Assembly: GCA_911728455.2 (NCBI GenBank)
Contig: OU452227.1
Span: 24,057,414-24,121,413 of the forward strand
Direction: 5' to 3'
DNA from: Marthasterias glacialis
Lineage: Eukaryota; Echinodermata; Asteroidea; Forcipulatida; Asteriidae
DNA length: 64,000 bases
Position numbers and translations under genes: made by a program. Position 1 is the stretch's first letter; every line of letters starts with the position of its first letter. Under the pieces are notes generated by a model. It was not told the DNA's origin and made no database searches. It saw only the letters and a list, made by a program, of their open reading frames with translations. Shown here piece after piece: positions 1-12,551 of the stretch.

Positions 1-1552
1 TATTTACTGAAATGTTAAAGTTGATCTCTGGCCTATGGACCTTTATAATGGAGTGGTCATCTTGATTTCCTCCCATTCAAATCAATGCATTCAAACCGAG
101 GCTGGAAGGGAAAATAGTTAGGTTCCTTTTTGTACATTGATTATTTAATAGCAGCCATTACTGCTATAGGATACAAGTTGGTGGCAGAATGATAAAAGGC
201 TTATACTTTCTTTATGTCACAACGAAAACATTGTTTGGCGTAAATAAAAGCTCTCGCCACAGTGCGGTCATTTATTTTTGTTCGTACTCCAAATCCACGT
301 TATCAAATCGAGGCTCAAAAGAAAACAAAACCGTCCACGAGAATAGGTCTCCATGTTTGCCTTGTGATCAAGCAAAATGTAGGGGTTCGGGGACACAACG
401 ATCGATATGTCTGTAAGCATGGTTATTATTGCTACTGTTTGCATTTTTGTTGTTTTGTAAACATGCATGTGACTATATTTTGCTCAATGACAACACCGTC
501 ATGGACCTCCTTGTATGGTTCAGTTATCAATAGCATTCCATTATCTCCGTCTTAATGCATATGCATGTAAATAAGGGACAATGGCATACAATCTCTGGAC
601 CTAACGTTATCGAGATGCTTAATCAGACAATATTACTTATCAATTTTCAGCTAAGCAAAAGTGAGCAGGATACCAGACACAAGATGGTACACGTGACATG
701 GTGTTTTGGTTGGTAATCTTCTTCTGTGAAGCATACATTTTGTTGTGGTTAGCTCCTTTTTGTGCTTAAGCAGCTCTGCATGAAATCGGACCCTGCTTCT
801 TAAATGGACCCATTTGCAGTTTTGTTTTGTACCTTAAAACATTTTTACCATATAGCATTTGATCGTCTTCGTCTTTGTCATTGTTGTTTTGATACCGTGG
901 AAAATAACAATGAGCCATGAACCATTTGTACAAGCTTTCTCTTTGTATATGCACCCCAAATATTTCATCTGTTTACACAATGTTTACGTACGCCCTTCCA
1001 GAACACTCCAAATTGCCCCGGATCAAGGCCCGTCCTTCCCCCCATCCCCATGCCATGCCAGCAGAGGAACACAACAACGTTTCTCTTTTCGCTGTGCAAT
1101 CAAGATGTTTATTTAAATTAACGGAGTAAATTTCCGGATGGGGGTTATTGCTGCCGGACAGTCAGAATACAAACTACCCACGTTACCTTTGTGTCGCAAG
1201 AAAGCCGAAACGTCAACTTTGCTTTCAAATTAAATAGCAGGGGTGTCAGATTAAAAAGTGACATATAGAGGTATTTTCACAACGCCGACCCTTTCATCTG
1301 CTTCTCAGTACATGGGCACACACGACTGAGTAGCATAAGAGACGGTGAATATGCTTGGCCTGCCAGGTTGCTTGGGCACGGAGGTAGAAATCTACCTCCG
1401 TGGTCTGAGAGGGTCACTGACCAATACCTAAGATCAGATATCCTTAGAACATGATCAATTCCTGTGGTCTAGAAGGTGTGCGGTAACACAATGTACTGGA
1501 ACATAATCTCTGTATGAGTTGTTGTGTGACAACTCGACGTTTCGATCAGTAT

Positions 1553-1587
1553 GCTCTGAACGTCTTCATGGGAAAGACGATCAGAGC
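1553..1587. repeat. Hairpin: 14-bp arms, 7-nt loop
   Basis: GCTCTGAACGTCTT (1553-1566) and AAGACGATCAGAGC (1574-1587) pair at 13 of 14 positions. The preceding CTCGACGTTTCGATCAG looks like part of a widespread foldback repeat, so this is probably a degraded mobile-element relic and not a functional RNA. Confidence 0.55.
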
Positions 1588-1789
1588 CAATTGAGTGGCT
1601 CTTTTGGCCTTGAATTGGGCTCTATTTCATTACACATGTATGTACATTATCTCTGTGGTGCTTTTCCAAGCTGATAAAAGATGATGACCTCCACACAACA
1701 ACAAAAACCAACCAAGGGTGCAACCTAGGGAAGCGTTGATATAAGAATGTTCATTAATGGAAAAAAACATTACGCGTTGATCTGGGGTT

Positions 1790-1919
1790 GATTTCACAAA
1801 GGGCTAAGATTCAACATAAGATGAGTTGTCTATATTGCCATAGCGATTTGTATTGTGACATTACACTTTTCTAGGAATTAAGGTGGATACACATTCTAAT
1901 GTTAGCTCTTTGTGAAATC
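1790..1919. mobile_element. 130-bp miniature inverted-repeat element
   Basis: The left end begins GATTTCACAAAGGGCTAAG and the right end, read on the minus strand, begins GATTTCACAAAGAGCTAAC; the 22-bp termini match at 20 positions. The interior has no coding capacity. This is the shape of a non-autonomous DNA transposon (MITE). No clear target duplication is visible, so the superfamily is unknown. Confidence 0.7.
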
Positions 1920-4499
1920 GGATGTCAACAAGTGAGGCTTCACGGAACGGATTGCTGAAGTATGTCCTCGTGTGTTTCTCCAGATCACGGTGAACAACAG
2001 AATTTGACTGTGTATATAATACATGGACTATAATACATCCACAATTGTTTTTATTTTTAATTTTTTTAGAGAAAGTGTTGATGAGCCGCAGCACAACAAC
2101 AATAAAATGAGATGCCAACAGAGATGATAACTTATAAATGTCAATATCTGTGTTAATGTCCGTTATGCATTCATTATTCGACAGGACAGAGAAATAAACA
2201 AATTTCGCTCCGCTCAATGACAGGTGTCATCAACGTCAGTGAAGATCTAACTTGCTTGCAGGACAATTTGTGTCCGCCATGCTTAAACAGGCAATGTAGG
2301 TATACTCCTTTTGAATCCAAACTGTGGTCTAACCGTAGAACACTATCCTTGCTCTATGCTCTACCAATGTGCACAAACCATCAGAGTTGTATCATTGCAG
2401 CTAAATTACTCAATGTGTCGTAAAATGACCAAACAGGATTGAAGAAACGATGCCGCTCACTGCAGCCCCATTCTGTTTAAATTTATTGTGTGTCACAACA
2501 TGGAGTACGTTTACAGGAGATCTGATTTTTCCAATAGCCGTCAAATTACGGTCAAACTTGTTGTTGCATTGCCTTTTGCACGTTTGCTTATTTGGGCCGG
2601 TTTGTAACGCTACACAACATTGCATTTTGTTGTAATTAGGTAGAACACCAGTGAAGAGGGTATCGAGTTAACGAGTCAACGGTTCCCTTAATTACTTCAA
2701 GTTTTGTTAGTCCTCGGCAAAGGGTACCAACAACAGCATCTTAGGAGCAATGTACACACAGAATTGGTAGCAGGTCAATAATGGAATAACGCGGTGGGGT
2801 TGACTTTCAGCTTTAGACCCAAGGTGAAAAGTGGCCAACGCGTGTTAGGATATACCGTGAATACAACCGGAGGAAAGACGCTACTGGGCTTGCGACTTTG
2901 GCCCATGGGTCGGTAAACACCATTGGCTCACTATTCACCAACAGGGACAAATTAAAAACTCCACATCCCCTATTCACGACACCACTTTGTATAAAGTCAA
3001 GGCAAATTGAGGCTTTAGAATACCGTGGAGCTAGGCTCTATGGGAACACGGAGTACCGCAATGGGAGGGTGAAGAACCAATGGTTCAAGGGACTGGAAAT
3101 ACAATGAAGATGAAGCACAAAGTTACAGTCTGATTTAGTAAAGCTCTTCTGCACACAAAATTGCAAAGCTCAGAGAGTTCTTGCCTTCTAAAGAGGAAAT
3201 TGGCAACAAACCAAAACAGTTTGTAATATACATTGCTTGAGGATGGTACCCAGTTGCCTACATTTTTTTGCTTATCAACTAAAATTGTTAAGCAGTAATT
3301 TCTGCTTAGCTGGCTCTTGACATCGAGCCCCGACTTCAATATTTCAAACCAAGTTTCACTAAGTTTGAAACAACAACACGCTGATCATCGTAGTTAATGT
3401 TTTAAGGTAGGAATCTTTTTCCCTTTTTTTTTTTTACGTACGCAGGTGTTGTATTTACATTGTAAAGTTCCCACGGGAGGGCAAACACACCACTAATTGC
3501 AAAACTAATAGCTGTTAGATATCACCAAAGGCTAACCAGGCCATCACATTAGCATCGTTGTGTTAAGCACAATGAGCTTATTACAAAGTTTACCCACCAC
3601 AGCAAGGGCTTTGCCACTCAGCTTGAAGAGAACAAAACAGGTAAATTAATTTCAGTCGTGTTTGCGATGTACACATAGGAAGGGGGTAAAACTTCTTGGT
3701 GTTGGAGGCAGGGGGCCTACGAGTAGTGAGGCAACGGTGTTAATAAGTGGAGAGATGTGAGGTGTCGACTTAGTGTCGAGTTGTTAAGAGTTTATAATGG
3801 TTCCTTCGACTGGCAAATCGATCGGCCCCATATTGGTACTGTACAATGTACACGCTCGCGACGCTCACTGCCGCGTGTATACGGAGGTCTTTCCCGTAGC
3901 TTGGGTTTTAATTATACAATAACCAGCTACGGCAATAGTGATTTCTCTTGTTTATTTATCAAATGTTTGAATTTGTTTGCGTTCTTGATCTAAAGACTAT
4001 CACAACAAGCCTAACAGTTCGTAACAGATTTCATGAAAAAAAGATCAACCCAAACTGACGAGAAGATAACAAACAACACGCACAGCTTGAAAACAAGATT
4101 TGTGGAGTTGCTTTTGCGAGCCCGATTTCCCATGGGAAAACATTAGGCAACACTTCTTTAAAGAGGTTGATAAGATTGGTCTGCGGAAAAGACAGCAATT
4201 TGGTTTGGGACCAGCTTGACAAATAAGCACAGAAAGAAGAGATGAAGAAAGAAAAGATTTTGCTACACGGCACGTTGTCTCTAGTTCTTTCCCTGACTTG
4301 CCTATCATTAAACACTGGTGCAGCAAACTGTGGACAAACTTTGCAATCATTATTGAGTTTTCTACTTAACAGCTTTAACAAATTGGGATCTGCTGATCTG
4401 AAGCTAATAATGCGATATTTAACTCATATGTTTCTGGGCCAGATTGGATTGCAACGACACAGCGGCCAGACCCTCTCCCTAAATACACCCTGATATTAC

Positions 4500-4760
4500 T
4501 TGCAATCTCCAAACAGCATGCAAGCACGCCGTGTTCTTGCTCCATCTCTCGGCGGGGCATGCACGGCGTCACGCGCTGTTGGTGTGACGCTCTCTATCCT
4601 TGACTTTTTCCCAACAGCAAATTTGCTCGCATGTCAATTAATTTTCCCCCCGGCCCATCGAACTGGCAAATTTTATGCATATATTTGTGCTTGTCATTTC
4701 CCCGCGTCAAAGTAACGGCCGACTTGCCACGTATGATCGCGGTATATACTCGTCTGGGCT
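4500..4760. promoter_or_regulatory. Candidate cis-regulatory block in UNCX intron 2
   Basis: This compact stretch has ordinary complexity and no repeat character, between AT-rich sequence. It holds a homeodomain-type TCAATTAATT (4634-4643), a POU/octamer-like TTATGCATATAT near 4673, and an inverted pair ACGCCGTG (4526-4533) and CACGGCGT (4562-4569). It does not translate into anything recognised. Enhancer status is inferred from composition and motifs only. Confidence 0.3.
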
Positions 4761-6040
4761 GAGGAAACGGGTAAATACGGAGAAAGACAAGAGAAGAAGA
4801 AGGGAAAAAAAGAAAAAGCAGGAGATATGAGCGAAACACGGCACTGACAACGCAAATTGATGTATACGATACCATCATCTCCTCAGTCCGGACGGTAAAA
4901 GAATCGCTCCGAGAGTGAGATTCCCTGAGTTGGATTTATGTTTGCGGACAGTACCACGGGCTTTCAACTCATGTTTGTAAATTACACACTCATCGAGACA
5001 AATAAAAAGTCTTTCTCTAGTCATAATAATCGCCTACTTTGAGTCATTCACGCTTAATGGACAAAAATATTTCACTTTCGTTTCATTGTATCTGTTTATA
5101 TTTTGCTGTAATAAATACGCTTGGGTATAAGTGATGATCACACCGGAACGGAAGAAAATTGAAAGTGTTCCCCCCTGTTTTTTTGTACTTAATCAAACAT
5201 ACTCTTGGAACTAACCATTAGTTAACCGAACATGGATTACAGCAGCTTTGATAAGTGAAACGAATAATGCACCGTAGATAATGATCATCAAATCGAGGAT
5301 TAGTAACGAGCACTTAGACCCACGTTTGCTTTAACAATCATTTTAAATTTACTCCAAAGAGTGCATGTCCAAAAATACGATGGATTACGACCCGAGTTTA
5401 CGATTCCACACGGTGTTCTTTTTTCTTTTAAATATTTTGTTATAGTTTATGGACTGTTCGTCTGAAGTAAGAAGGACCTCTCTGGTCGTAATATTAAAGC
5501 TAGTGATTTGGCCGCCATTATTTATAACCATTGGTTTGAAATCAAACAAACGTAACTGAAATGAATCAGAAGTTTTGCCGTGAGAGGGGGAGGGGGTTGC
5601 CAATGAAACTCACTTTTTAAAAACAAACTTAAAGGAAAAGGAAAATAAAACTTTTGAAAACGAAAAATGCGGATTTCTTTTTCAAATGACAAAAAGGGAA
5701 GAAGTAAAGTCCTTCCTCATCAGCCGCCAGATTAGACTGGTACCTCTGACGTATTAGATTCGGTTCCTTTTGACCGAGGAGTACTCGGTCAGGGAACGCA
5801 GCAAGGGTGGTGTGCGGCAGATTGGATGGGTTCAACGAGCAATTAATGTTATTGAAGTGAGGCTGCGAGTACAAAATTAGTCAGACTCCTTTTGATATAC
5901 TAAGCATAAGTAAAGTTATTGATACTACACAAAGGGAACATGACATACTGATGATATACCATCGTTATTAGAGTCTGTGGCTAGACTAGTCAGTGTCTGG
6001 TATCCGACCGTACAACGTGTTTTTTATGTTTTCTTCTCAC

Positions 6041-6210
6041 CTGTACTCTAGATTCCACGAGGTCAAGTCTCATCGCAAGCGCCTCCCGTGTGAAGATATC
6101 AGGGTAATGGCTCTCGTTGAAAGCCCTCTCAAGTTCCTCCAACTGCCAGCCATTGAAGTTAGTCCGGCTCCGGCGCCTCTTAGACCCGCTGCCGTCCTTC
6201 CCGTCTCCAT
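6041..6210 (-). CDS. Uncx: UNCX/unc-4 homeobox gene, exon 2 (homeodomain residues 1-46)
   Basis: This exon encodes a short linker ([11 protein letters not shown]) and the first 46 residues of a homeodomain. By standard numbering it has R5, F8, L16 and F20, then [20 protein letters not shown] and VESRVQ ending at position 46. From memory this differs from human UNCX at about six of 46 positions; [19 protein letters not shown] is diagnostic of the family. The exon ends CAG followed by GTGAGA, a consensus donor, in phase 0, so the intron falls between homeodomain residues 46 and 47, a common place in paired-class genes. The next exon should begin VWFQNRR and carry the DNA-recognition helix. I did not find it in 1-6040, so it probably lies beyond the left edge. 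A long pyrimidine-rich tract (about 6217-6295) precedes the acceptor. Using the alternative acceptor the exon would start at 6213. Confidence 0.96.
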
Positions 6211-6216
6211 CTACTC
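6211..6216 (-). promoter_or_regulatory. Uncx: Tandem (NAGNAG) splice acceptor of UNCX exon 2
   Basis: On the minus strand the intron ends ACGAGTAG, giving two AG acceptors three bases apart. TAG (exon from 6210) joins exon 1 as CTA-GAT, reading Leu-Asp. GAG (exon from 6213) joins as CTA-GTA-GAT, reading Leu-Val-Asp. Both keep the frame because exon 1 ends in phase 1. TAG acceptors are generally preferred over GAG, so the shorter form is the likelier major product. This follows from the sequence and general splicing rules; use of either site is inferred. Confidence 0.75.
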
Positions 6217-7601
6217 GTAAAGATGGGACACAAATAGAGCATGGGAGGGGAGAAAGAGGAAAAAAGGGACGAAGGGAGAAGACAGAAGAAGGGTGATTAA
6301 TTGGTTTGGAACACAGCTCTTGACAGTGTTCTTTGTTCACTCGAGGTTAAATTTCCTTAGATGCAAACCCTCGCTGATTTTGGTAAAATCTTGTGTATGA
6401 TTTGTCTCTATTTGGATTGGAACGATAAGCGCTTTCTTGTTTTGCTCACGCAGGGAGTTGTTTATCACTCCGTATAGCATTCCTAGGTCAATGATTCTAA
6501 ACGAGTGAACTTAAATCTAGAATTGGTTTATCTGTTTCTTTTCCTTTTCTGGGGGGTACGTGTGGGTGCGTGTGTGTCAACTCTAAGGGTGACTTAAGGA
6601 AAATGTCTTTTCGTTTGAGTGGAAGTTGACTCGGTCTTTAACGTCGATATGTCCACTGTTGCAAATGTAAGATGATTGACAACCGCTTTCTCAATGAAAT
6701 TTGAGGAGAAGTAGGCCTCGCACGGGTCGATAAAATACCAGCCTTTTTTGCTAGAGATAAAAAAAGGCGGCGGGAATTGTGAGTCCAAGCACCGGCTTTC
6801 AATCACAGCATCCCGGTTGGATGTTCTCACTGACTTCGACTCCTCGCTCTCCGGCCCTATTTCTTTAAAGCGTGCAAACCTTTATTGCATAAAAAAAACT
6901 ATTGGTACAAAGTTCTTGCAAATAAAACAAAAAAGTGTAATGATTGTCGGGCTGCACGACGGTGCAGATTGGAAAAGGAAGAATCTCGGCCAGGATGTTT
7001 GGGTAAACGGTCCCGGCAAGCCGCGAATGACATTTTACTGTTGAGAAGAGGACAACTGACAGCGGGATGACGAAACGTCAATTGAATATCAATCGTGCTG
7101 AGGAAGGCACAAAGACGAAGATGACAATACCGCGGAAAGAAAGGGAAAAATGTGAAGGCCTGTCTATAAATGTGTGCGGGGACAACTAAAGAGAGATTCG
7201 TGAAGCTAGCAACTAGTATCAGAATCACGGCTAAATTCATCGCAGCTGCTCGGTCTGCTCATAAACTTGCAGATAAATCAGCGAAGTGAAATCCATGTGT
7301 TTCTTCTGTTTTAATTTCCCTGTAGGAATTCCCCTCTATCTTACCCCACACCCCTAGTGCTCTGTTTAGGGCCCATTGGTTATAGAGATTATAGCCTACT
7401 ACTAAAATCATAAATAAATAGTATTTTAAAAAATACCATTACCAGATATAAGTACACTGTAAGGGAGAAAGGATTCCCCATTCTAAGCAATATTTAAGTT
7501 TGCTAGATACTTAACAGTAATTTGCATATTCATAAATATTCAATAATACCAAATAACATTAAGTACCCCAGTAGGCCTAAGCTAACTTGCCATTGGTAAT
7601 A

Positions 7602-7750
7602 ACAATAATCTAGTTCTAATAATTTATAGCGTTTTTCACACCCGAAGGGCGTCCTAAAGTGCTCAGTATTATTTTCTGCAGCTACACAGAACTAAATTTG
7701 GAATTATAAAACCCATTTTACAGCACCTTGTAACGGTTTACAAGGTACTG
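7602..7750. repeat. Dispersed-repeat fragment ending in a hairpin
   Basis: ATTTATAGCG followed by a 'cacacccgaagggcg' segment resembles a common invertebrate repeat with an ATTTATAtAGCGC core; a second scrap is at 50160. The right end holds ACCTTGTAA (7725-7733), a CGGT loop and TTACAAGGT (7738-7746), extended by CAG/CTG across one mismatch. Family and true limits are unknown. Confidence 0.4.
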
Positions 7751-9697
7751 TGGCGCAAGCTTAAAGCAGCCTACCAGACCAGAAACACCAGGGCAACCCC
7801 CTTCTCTTTAATGATAAGTGTATTGGGTTGTTTTATGTCCATCATACACAGAGCAGCTTTGACGAGCGGCGGAGAGAGCGACATGTCTGGTTCCCTTATA
7901 AAGGTCTCGAATTTTAATGCCGGATGTGTAAAAGGTTTTACGCAAGTTTTTACGAATGAGTTGATTGTCTTTGTCGACAGTTTTGTCGCACAGAAAAAAT
8001 AAATAAACATTAATGAATACATAGGTAAATGAAATAAATTGGGCACACTGAGTCGTTTAAATCCACACAGACATCCTAAATGAGGTGCATAATGTGATTT
8101 GCCTTGTAATCAACTTCGGGTAAAACAAAAACAAGAGTGTTTAACTTTAAATAAATGTGTATGTTGTAGAAATGCTATTCTTTTCGACCGAAATTTTATT
8201 GCAAAAAAAAGATGCCACATCTGATGATTATGAGCGAGAAGTTTTTTTTTCTTCTCCACAATGTCACTGCCACATCATTCCTTAAAAAAATACCGGTAAG
8301 TGTGTGGAAGAGGGGAGTAAGCTCCGACCCCGGAACCCCCATGGGTTCCCAACGAACCGCCGTCAAATTTGTGTAAAATGTTATCTTGTTTGGAGACTGG
8401 CTGGCGAAATATAGGCTTAAAGTAGGTAGGCCTACACGGCCGGGGATGATGCGGTAAATTACCCGTGACAACTAAAAGATATTGACCAACGAATAATGGG
8501 GTTGATCACTACAAAATAAACAAGCACTCTTGATGTTATTTTTAAATTTCCTTGTGCAAAGACATTATTTTCTCGAGCCTGCAATTTCGGAACAATTTTT
8601 AATAATCGCCTAGAACCCTAGACGATTCACTTTTGTTATCGTTAAGTTTCAGTTCAATCACCTGTGTAAACGGCTCCATGTAGAAGTTGTTTTTTTGTTT
8701 CGGTAAGAAGGTAACATTTCACAATTTTGTTTTTACGTATCAGGCAGAACACCCACAAAGATAAACACAAACAACTGCGATGCGACTGAGTCCAGTTTCG
8801 TATCAAAAAAATTGGATCTGCTACATGAGTATCCAAATCCAGTATTACATGAAATATGATTTAGCTGAGACGGGTTGGAAAAAATTTTTAGAAGGACATA
8901 TCAGTTATTTGTCTTACTTGACTAGAAATGGGTCCATTGAATTGAATTTCTACCACTGGCCAGAAATTGTGGAGTGATTGAGCAGACTGGAAACAACGGG
9001 ACTGGGGCTATCCGACCTAATTTCACATAATGCCAGTACGAGTTATGTGTTTATACAAGGTGCCCTTGCACCGGTCCTTCCATTCAATTAGCATTATGTC
9101 GTATATATATAGCCCTGGTGCCTACGATCGCCCAGATAACGAATTCATAAAAGCACACAATAAATACCACGCGCTTATTTCTGACTTGATATCAGTTTTA
9201 AAACGAAGTAATCAACGTTAAAAAATTATTTAATAGTAACATTCTTTATCAATCCGAACAGAGGATATTCTTGGTTAATCCATTTTGTTTCCATCCTTTA
9301 CGAAATATGGTTAATTGAAACTATTTTGACAAGAAAAACATAGTTGGCAGATCTCCGTTGTTTTATTCTCCTCCCCCCGACCATAAGTTTTGGGGAGAAG
9401 ATATTTTGCATATCATGTTTTAGGCCCACGGGATGACATGGTATAGATATAAATGCATTTTAAGTTGAATGAATTCTGGCAGATAAGTTGCAGAGTTTCG
9501 TTTCAAACCATTGAGATTCATCTTTTCTAATTTATAAGAACCGTAAAAAACAACTTAACATGTGAAAACTTCATTTAAAATCAGGCTCACAGTTTCAACA
9601 AAACTTATTTTACCGTTATTATTATGTTGACACTGTCGTTGATTCATATTAACGTATAGAATACATGATTGATATGCATTACAAAAATGTTTAGTAT

Positions 9698-9990
9698 CAG
9701 TCTGAAAGCTTACTGATTATTAAGTTCATACCAGTACCAATCTTCCATAAATATTTCTGTCTGAAATACTATCAAAGTCGAGAAAACAGAAATGGAAGAC
9801 CCCGATTTTCGGTTGTAACAATCAAAATAAGGACAATGTGTTTACATGCTGAAAAAGTGTGCGCGGTTTTTCACTATTTTCTCCTGACTCGGACGATGGG
9901 TTGAGCCCAAATTTTCACAGGCTTGTTTTCCGTGTATATATTGAATCACACAAAGTAAGAACACTGCACTATCAGCTTTACCAATCCTAT
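9698..9990. repeat. About 300-bp dispersed repeat, intron copy
   Basis: Close matches in the same order occur here and at 48.4-48.7 kb: CAGTCTGAAA, then TCTGAAATAC, AAAGTCGAGAAAA, GACAATGTGTTTACATGCTG, GAGCCCAAATTTTCACAG and ACTATCAGCTTT. There is no coding capacity. The other copy has inverted terminal motifs, so this is probably a worn non-autonomous DNA transposon with decayed ends. Confidence 0.75.
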
Positions 9991-10315
9991 ATTTCACTTA
10001 TAAGATTCAAATGCGATCGCGTCTAAGACAACCAAATCAAGCCTCCAAGTACAAGTGTTTATTTCTCAGGAAAAGTTTAACGAGTATAAGAATAGTCCCC
10101 ATGGAGCTGGAATGGTTTAAGGAATGAAATAAATGGCCCAGTGACCGGTGTATGTAGTTGCAGCGCATTTAGCGTCAAAATTGGCAGACGCCCGCGTTAA
10201 TATCATTACCATTAATTCAACAAAAATGCTGTACGATTAGCAATCAACAATCTAGTTTTCCTATAATTATCCATGACTTTGTATGTACTTACGCATCAAA
10301 CGCCCCCATAAATCC

Positions 10316-10349
10316 ATTACCGGTAATTTGTACCACACAGTACAAATTA
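10316..10349. repeat. Two overlapping perfect inverted repeats
   Basis: ATTACCGGTAAT (10316-10327) is a perfect 12-bp palindrome. It overlaps the left arm of a perfect stem: TAATTTGTAC (10324-10333), loop CACACA, GTACAAATTA (10340-10349). This may be a bipartite protein-binding site, a hairpin, or a mobile-element remnant. Confidence 0.6.
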
Positions 10350-10764
10350 TGATATATTGTATACATTATGATATGGTACCTAGTGATAATATTATCGTAG
10401 TAAGTCTTTGTATTTTAAGAGACATCTGCGTGTCCTAATGAACAGTGACACTTCCTATTGGCTGAAGTGTTATCATTCCTATTTGCATATTTTCGCGGGA
10501 ACTAACGGTGAACAAAATCTTAATGCATGCGCATTGGAAACTATAGTTTTCAAATGTTTCTGTCAGAAAAGGGAGTAAATACACGACAAAAAATGTTAAC
10601 TTAATACTTGTTTTCAGTGGCAGTTGTTTTAAATTTGAAACCTACACAAGTGCTGCAGCAACGCCCTCGCGGCAACAGGTGAGCCTCAATCAGTTAGGTC
10701 ATGTTCTCTGAGCACACTAGTAAAAAAGAATACTGATTCTTACTACATGAAAAGGGGCCAGATT

Positions 10765-10776
10765 CCCCCCCCCCCC
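10765..10776. repeat. C12 homopolymer tract
   Basis: This is a run of 12 C in UNCX intron 1, one of at least ten G or C runs of ten or more bases in the window. Confidence 0.9.
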
Positions 10777-11408
10777 AACTTATGCTAGCTTCAGTTGGGG
10801 TACACTGATTCCAATACAACGAGAGAAAAAAAAACCAAGATAGCTGCCCCTTGGTCAATATCTAAAGTCAGTATTCAGTTGAGAGTGAATTTGGCCTTCG
10901 GGACTGCACCGATCTGACCCATACTGGAATACCTGCTCGGCAATTCTTCTGGTTCACCAATCCCGTAAATGTCTCCCATTTTATCCTTGACACAATAATT
11001 GATTCCGTTTGCCAGCCAGCTAGCCAAGGACTCTTTGTTGTAACGATTAACCAATTAACTCTCAGGGTAATTATAATGATTTTGGGAAGGCAGCCACCAA
11101 CTCCGATCCTCACAAAATAAGGTAAAGGAGAATAAGAAGTGAAATGCATCTACAAGGCGAACTATTAAATTAACTCACATTTCCTGCCGTGGAAGTCGAT
11201 GGACAATTTTATGGATTGACAATGACAAAAAATGCACGACGAAATATGGCAAAGACAATAAATCAATTTGCTGACTGGATTTATATGGGGGCAATACACA
11301 GAAACCCATGAAAGGAAAGGTTAGGACGGACAAACGGACAGATTCAAACTGAAGACAGGATTCTACATTATTTTGACAAGGTCGATATTAAGGGAAGACA
11401 ATCCAGGC

Positions 11409-11816
11409 CATAGGCGGATCGGGTCCCTATAAGAGGGCTGTAGGCCCCCCTAAAAACCATGAAATATTTATATATATTTTTTATTTAAAAAAAAATGAAA
11501 GAGAGAGAAATAGACAGAAAGAGATAGAGAGGGGGAGAGCTGAGGGGGAGAAGACGAACAGAATCAGATACAAATAGTAAGAGCAAACCAATCCAATGGA
11601 ATTCACATTTTACTCCTCCAAAAATGTTGCTCAAAATCGAGGGGACAGTGGCCGGCAATCGTCTTAGATTTCACCAAAGAGTATCTAGAATCATTTTTTT
11701 CGGGGACCTTAAGCAGACTCTGGTCCCACGCCATTGGGGTTTTGCGCTCCGTGCTTCGTAGAACTGAAAAATTGCTCTTGATTCTCAGCCCCCTATAATA
11801 TACTCAGGCTCCGCCC
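11409..11816. mobile_element. 408-bp hAT-like non-autonomous element
   Basis: The left end CATAGGCGGATCGGG and the right end read on the minus strand, GGGCGGAGCCTGAG, share a GGCGGA core, and both lead into a GAGGGCTG or GGGGGCTG motif about 30 bp in. Flanking octamers ATCCAGGC (11401) and ATGCAGGC (11817) agree at seven of eight bases, fitting an 8-bp target duplication as in hAT transposons. The interior has AG-rich simple sequence and no transposase frame. The exact ends are uncertain by a few bases. Confidence 0.55.
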
Positions 11817-12482
11817 ATGCAGGCTGTTCAGAAACAGCAGGTTGTGTCCAATGCTCAATGGCTCACTGTACCGTCACCAAATGTTCCTATAACTGCAGAT
11901 TCTAAATTTACAAAGAAAAGGAGCACACTGTTTACAGGCGGCAAATGCTTTGTATATACACAGAGAAATCGGAAAACAGCAACTTCTGCTGTGAATTTTG
12001 GATTCTTTCCAACAGAATTCACGCCATTTTTATTTGTACAGTGTATGACAGCCAAGGCCGGGCAATGGCAGTGAAGTCAGTAAAACTGAACTTACAACCA
12101 TGATTCTCAAGTTCAGGAATAAATAAGGATACAGTAAGACAGGCACTTCAGATAACCTGTATTAGATGGTGTTTTTCATGGCATTTGGGGGAACGATAAA
12201 TAGCGTACTGAGTTATAAAAGAATTACGGTATATCAAGTAGTTATGATACTTGGAAAATACTAAAAAGGTTGTACTGTTGTCTTAGCCAAGCTATATGGA
12301 CTCTTCGGTTAAGGGGTCAGAGGGGTTGTTTTGCTTGCAATTTTACACAGAAAAAACACAAGTACCCATTTCTAACAAAACGTCTCTTAATTTCTTTTCT
12401 TGCTTTGCCCGAATTTTCCGCACTGTCTTAGCCGATTTTCTATTTATTTGTTTATGTATTTATTTGTTTATTTATTTTATCT

Positions 12483-12551
12483 TTTTTTCTTTTTTTTCTT
12501 TTCTTCTTCTTCTTCTTCTTTTTTTTTTTTTTTTTTTTTTGGGGGGGGGGG
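12483..12551. repeat. T-rich tract running into T22-G11
   Basis: Pyrimidine-rich T/TTC sequence passes into T22 (12519-12540), directly followed by G11 (12541-12551). Open frames over it encode Phe/Leu/Ser runs and are not genes. Confidence 0.95.

Larger units (their letters stand above)
1..6040 (-). other. Uncx: UNCX intron 2, visible part
   Basis: This is sequence downstream of the exon 2 donor, running off the left edge. A scan of the minus strand for a WFQNRR-coding stretch found none, so the intron is longer than 6 kb. It contains a hairpin (1553), a 130-bp inverted-repeat element (1790) and a compact complex block (4500-4760). The pieces 1-1500, 1930-4490 and 4770-6040 hold no feature I can name. 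A scrap at 3121-3330 has GCTTA-type motifs like those of the 59046 element, but is too degraded to delimit. Confidence 0.75.

Noticed and set aside
1-6040. UNCX exon 3 (WFQNRR helix)
   Set aside because: I looked on the minus strand for sequence encoding WFQNRRAKW and found no match, so it is placed beyond the left edge.
5993-6220. Plus-strand 75-codon frame opposite exon 2
   Set aside because: It is a shadow of the homeodomain exon on the other strand.
8780-9221. Two short plus-strand frames, the second ending in a polar helix-like stretch
   Set aside because: No family is recognised, there are stops between them, and they lie within AT-rich intron. Too weak to call.
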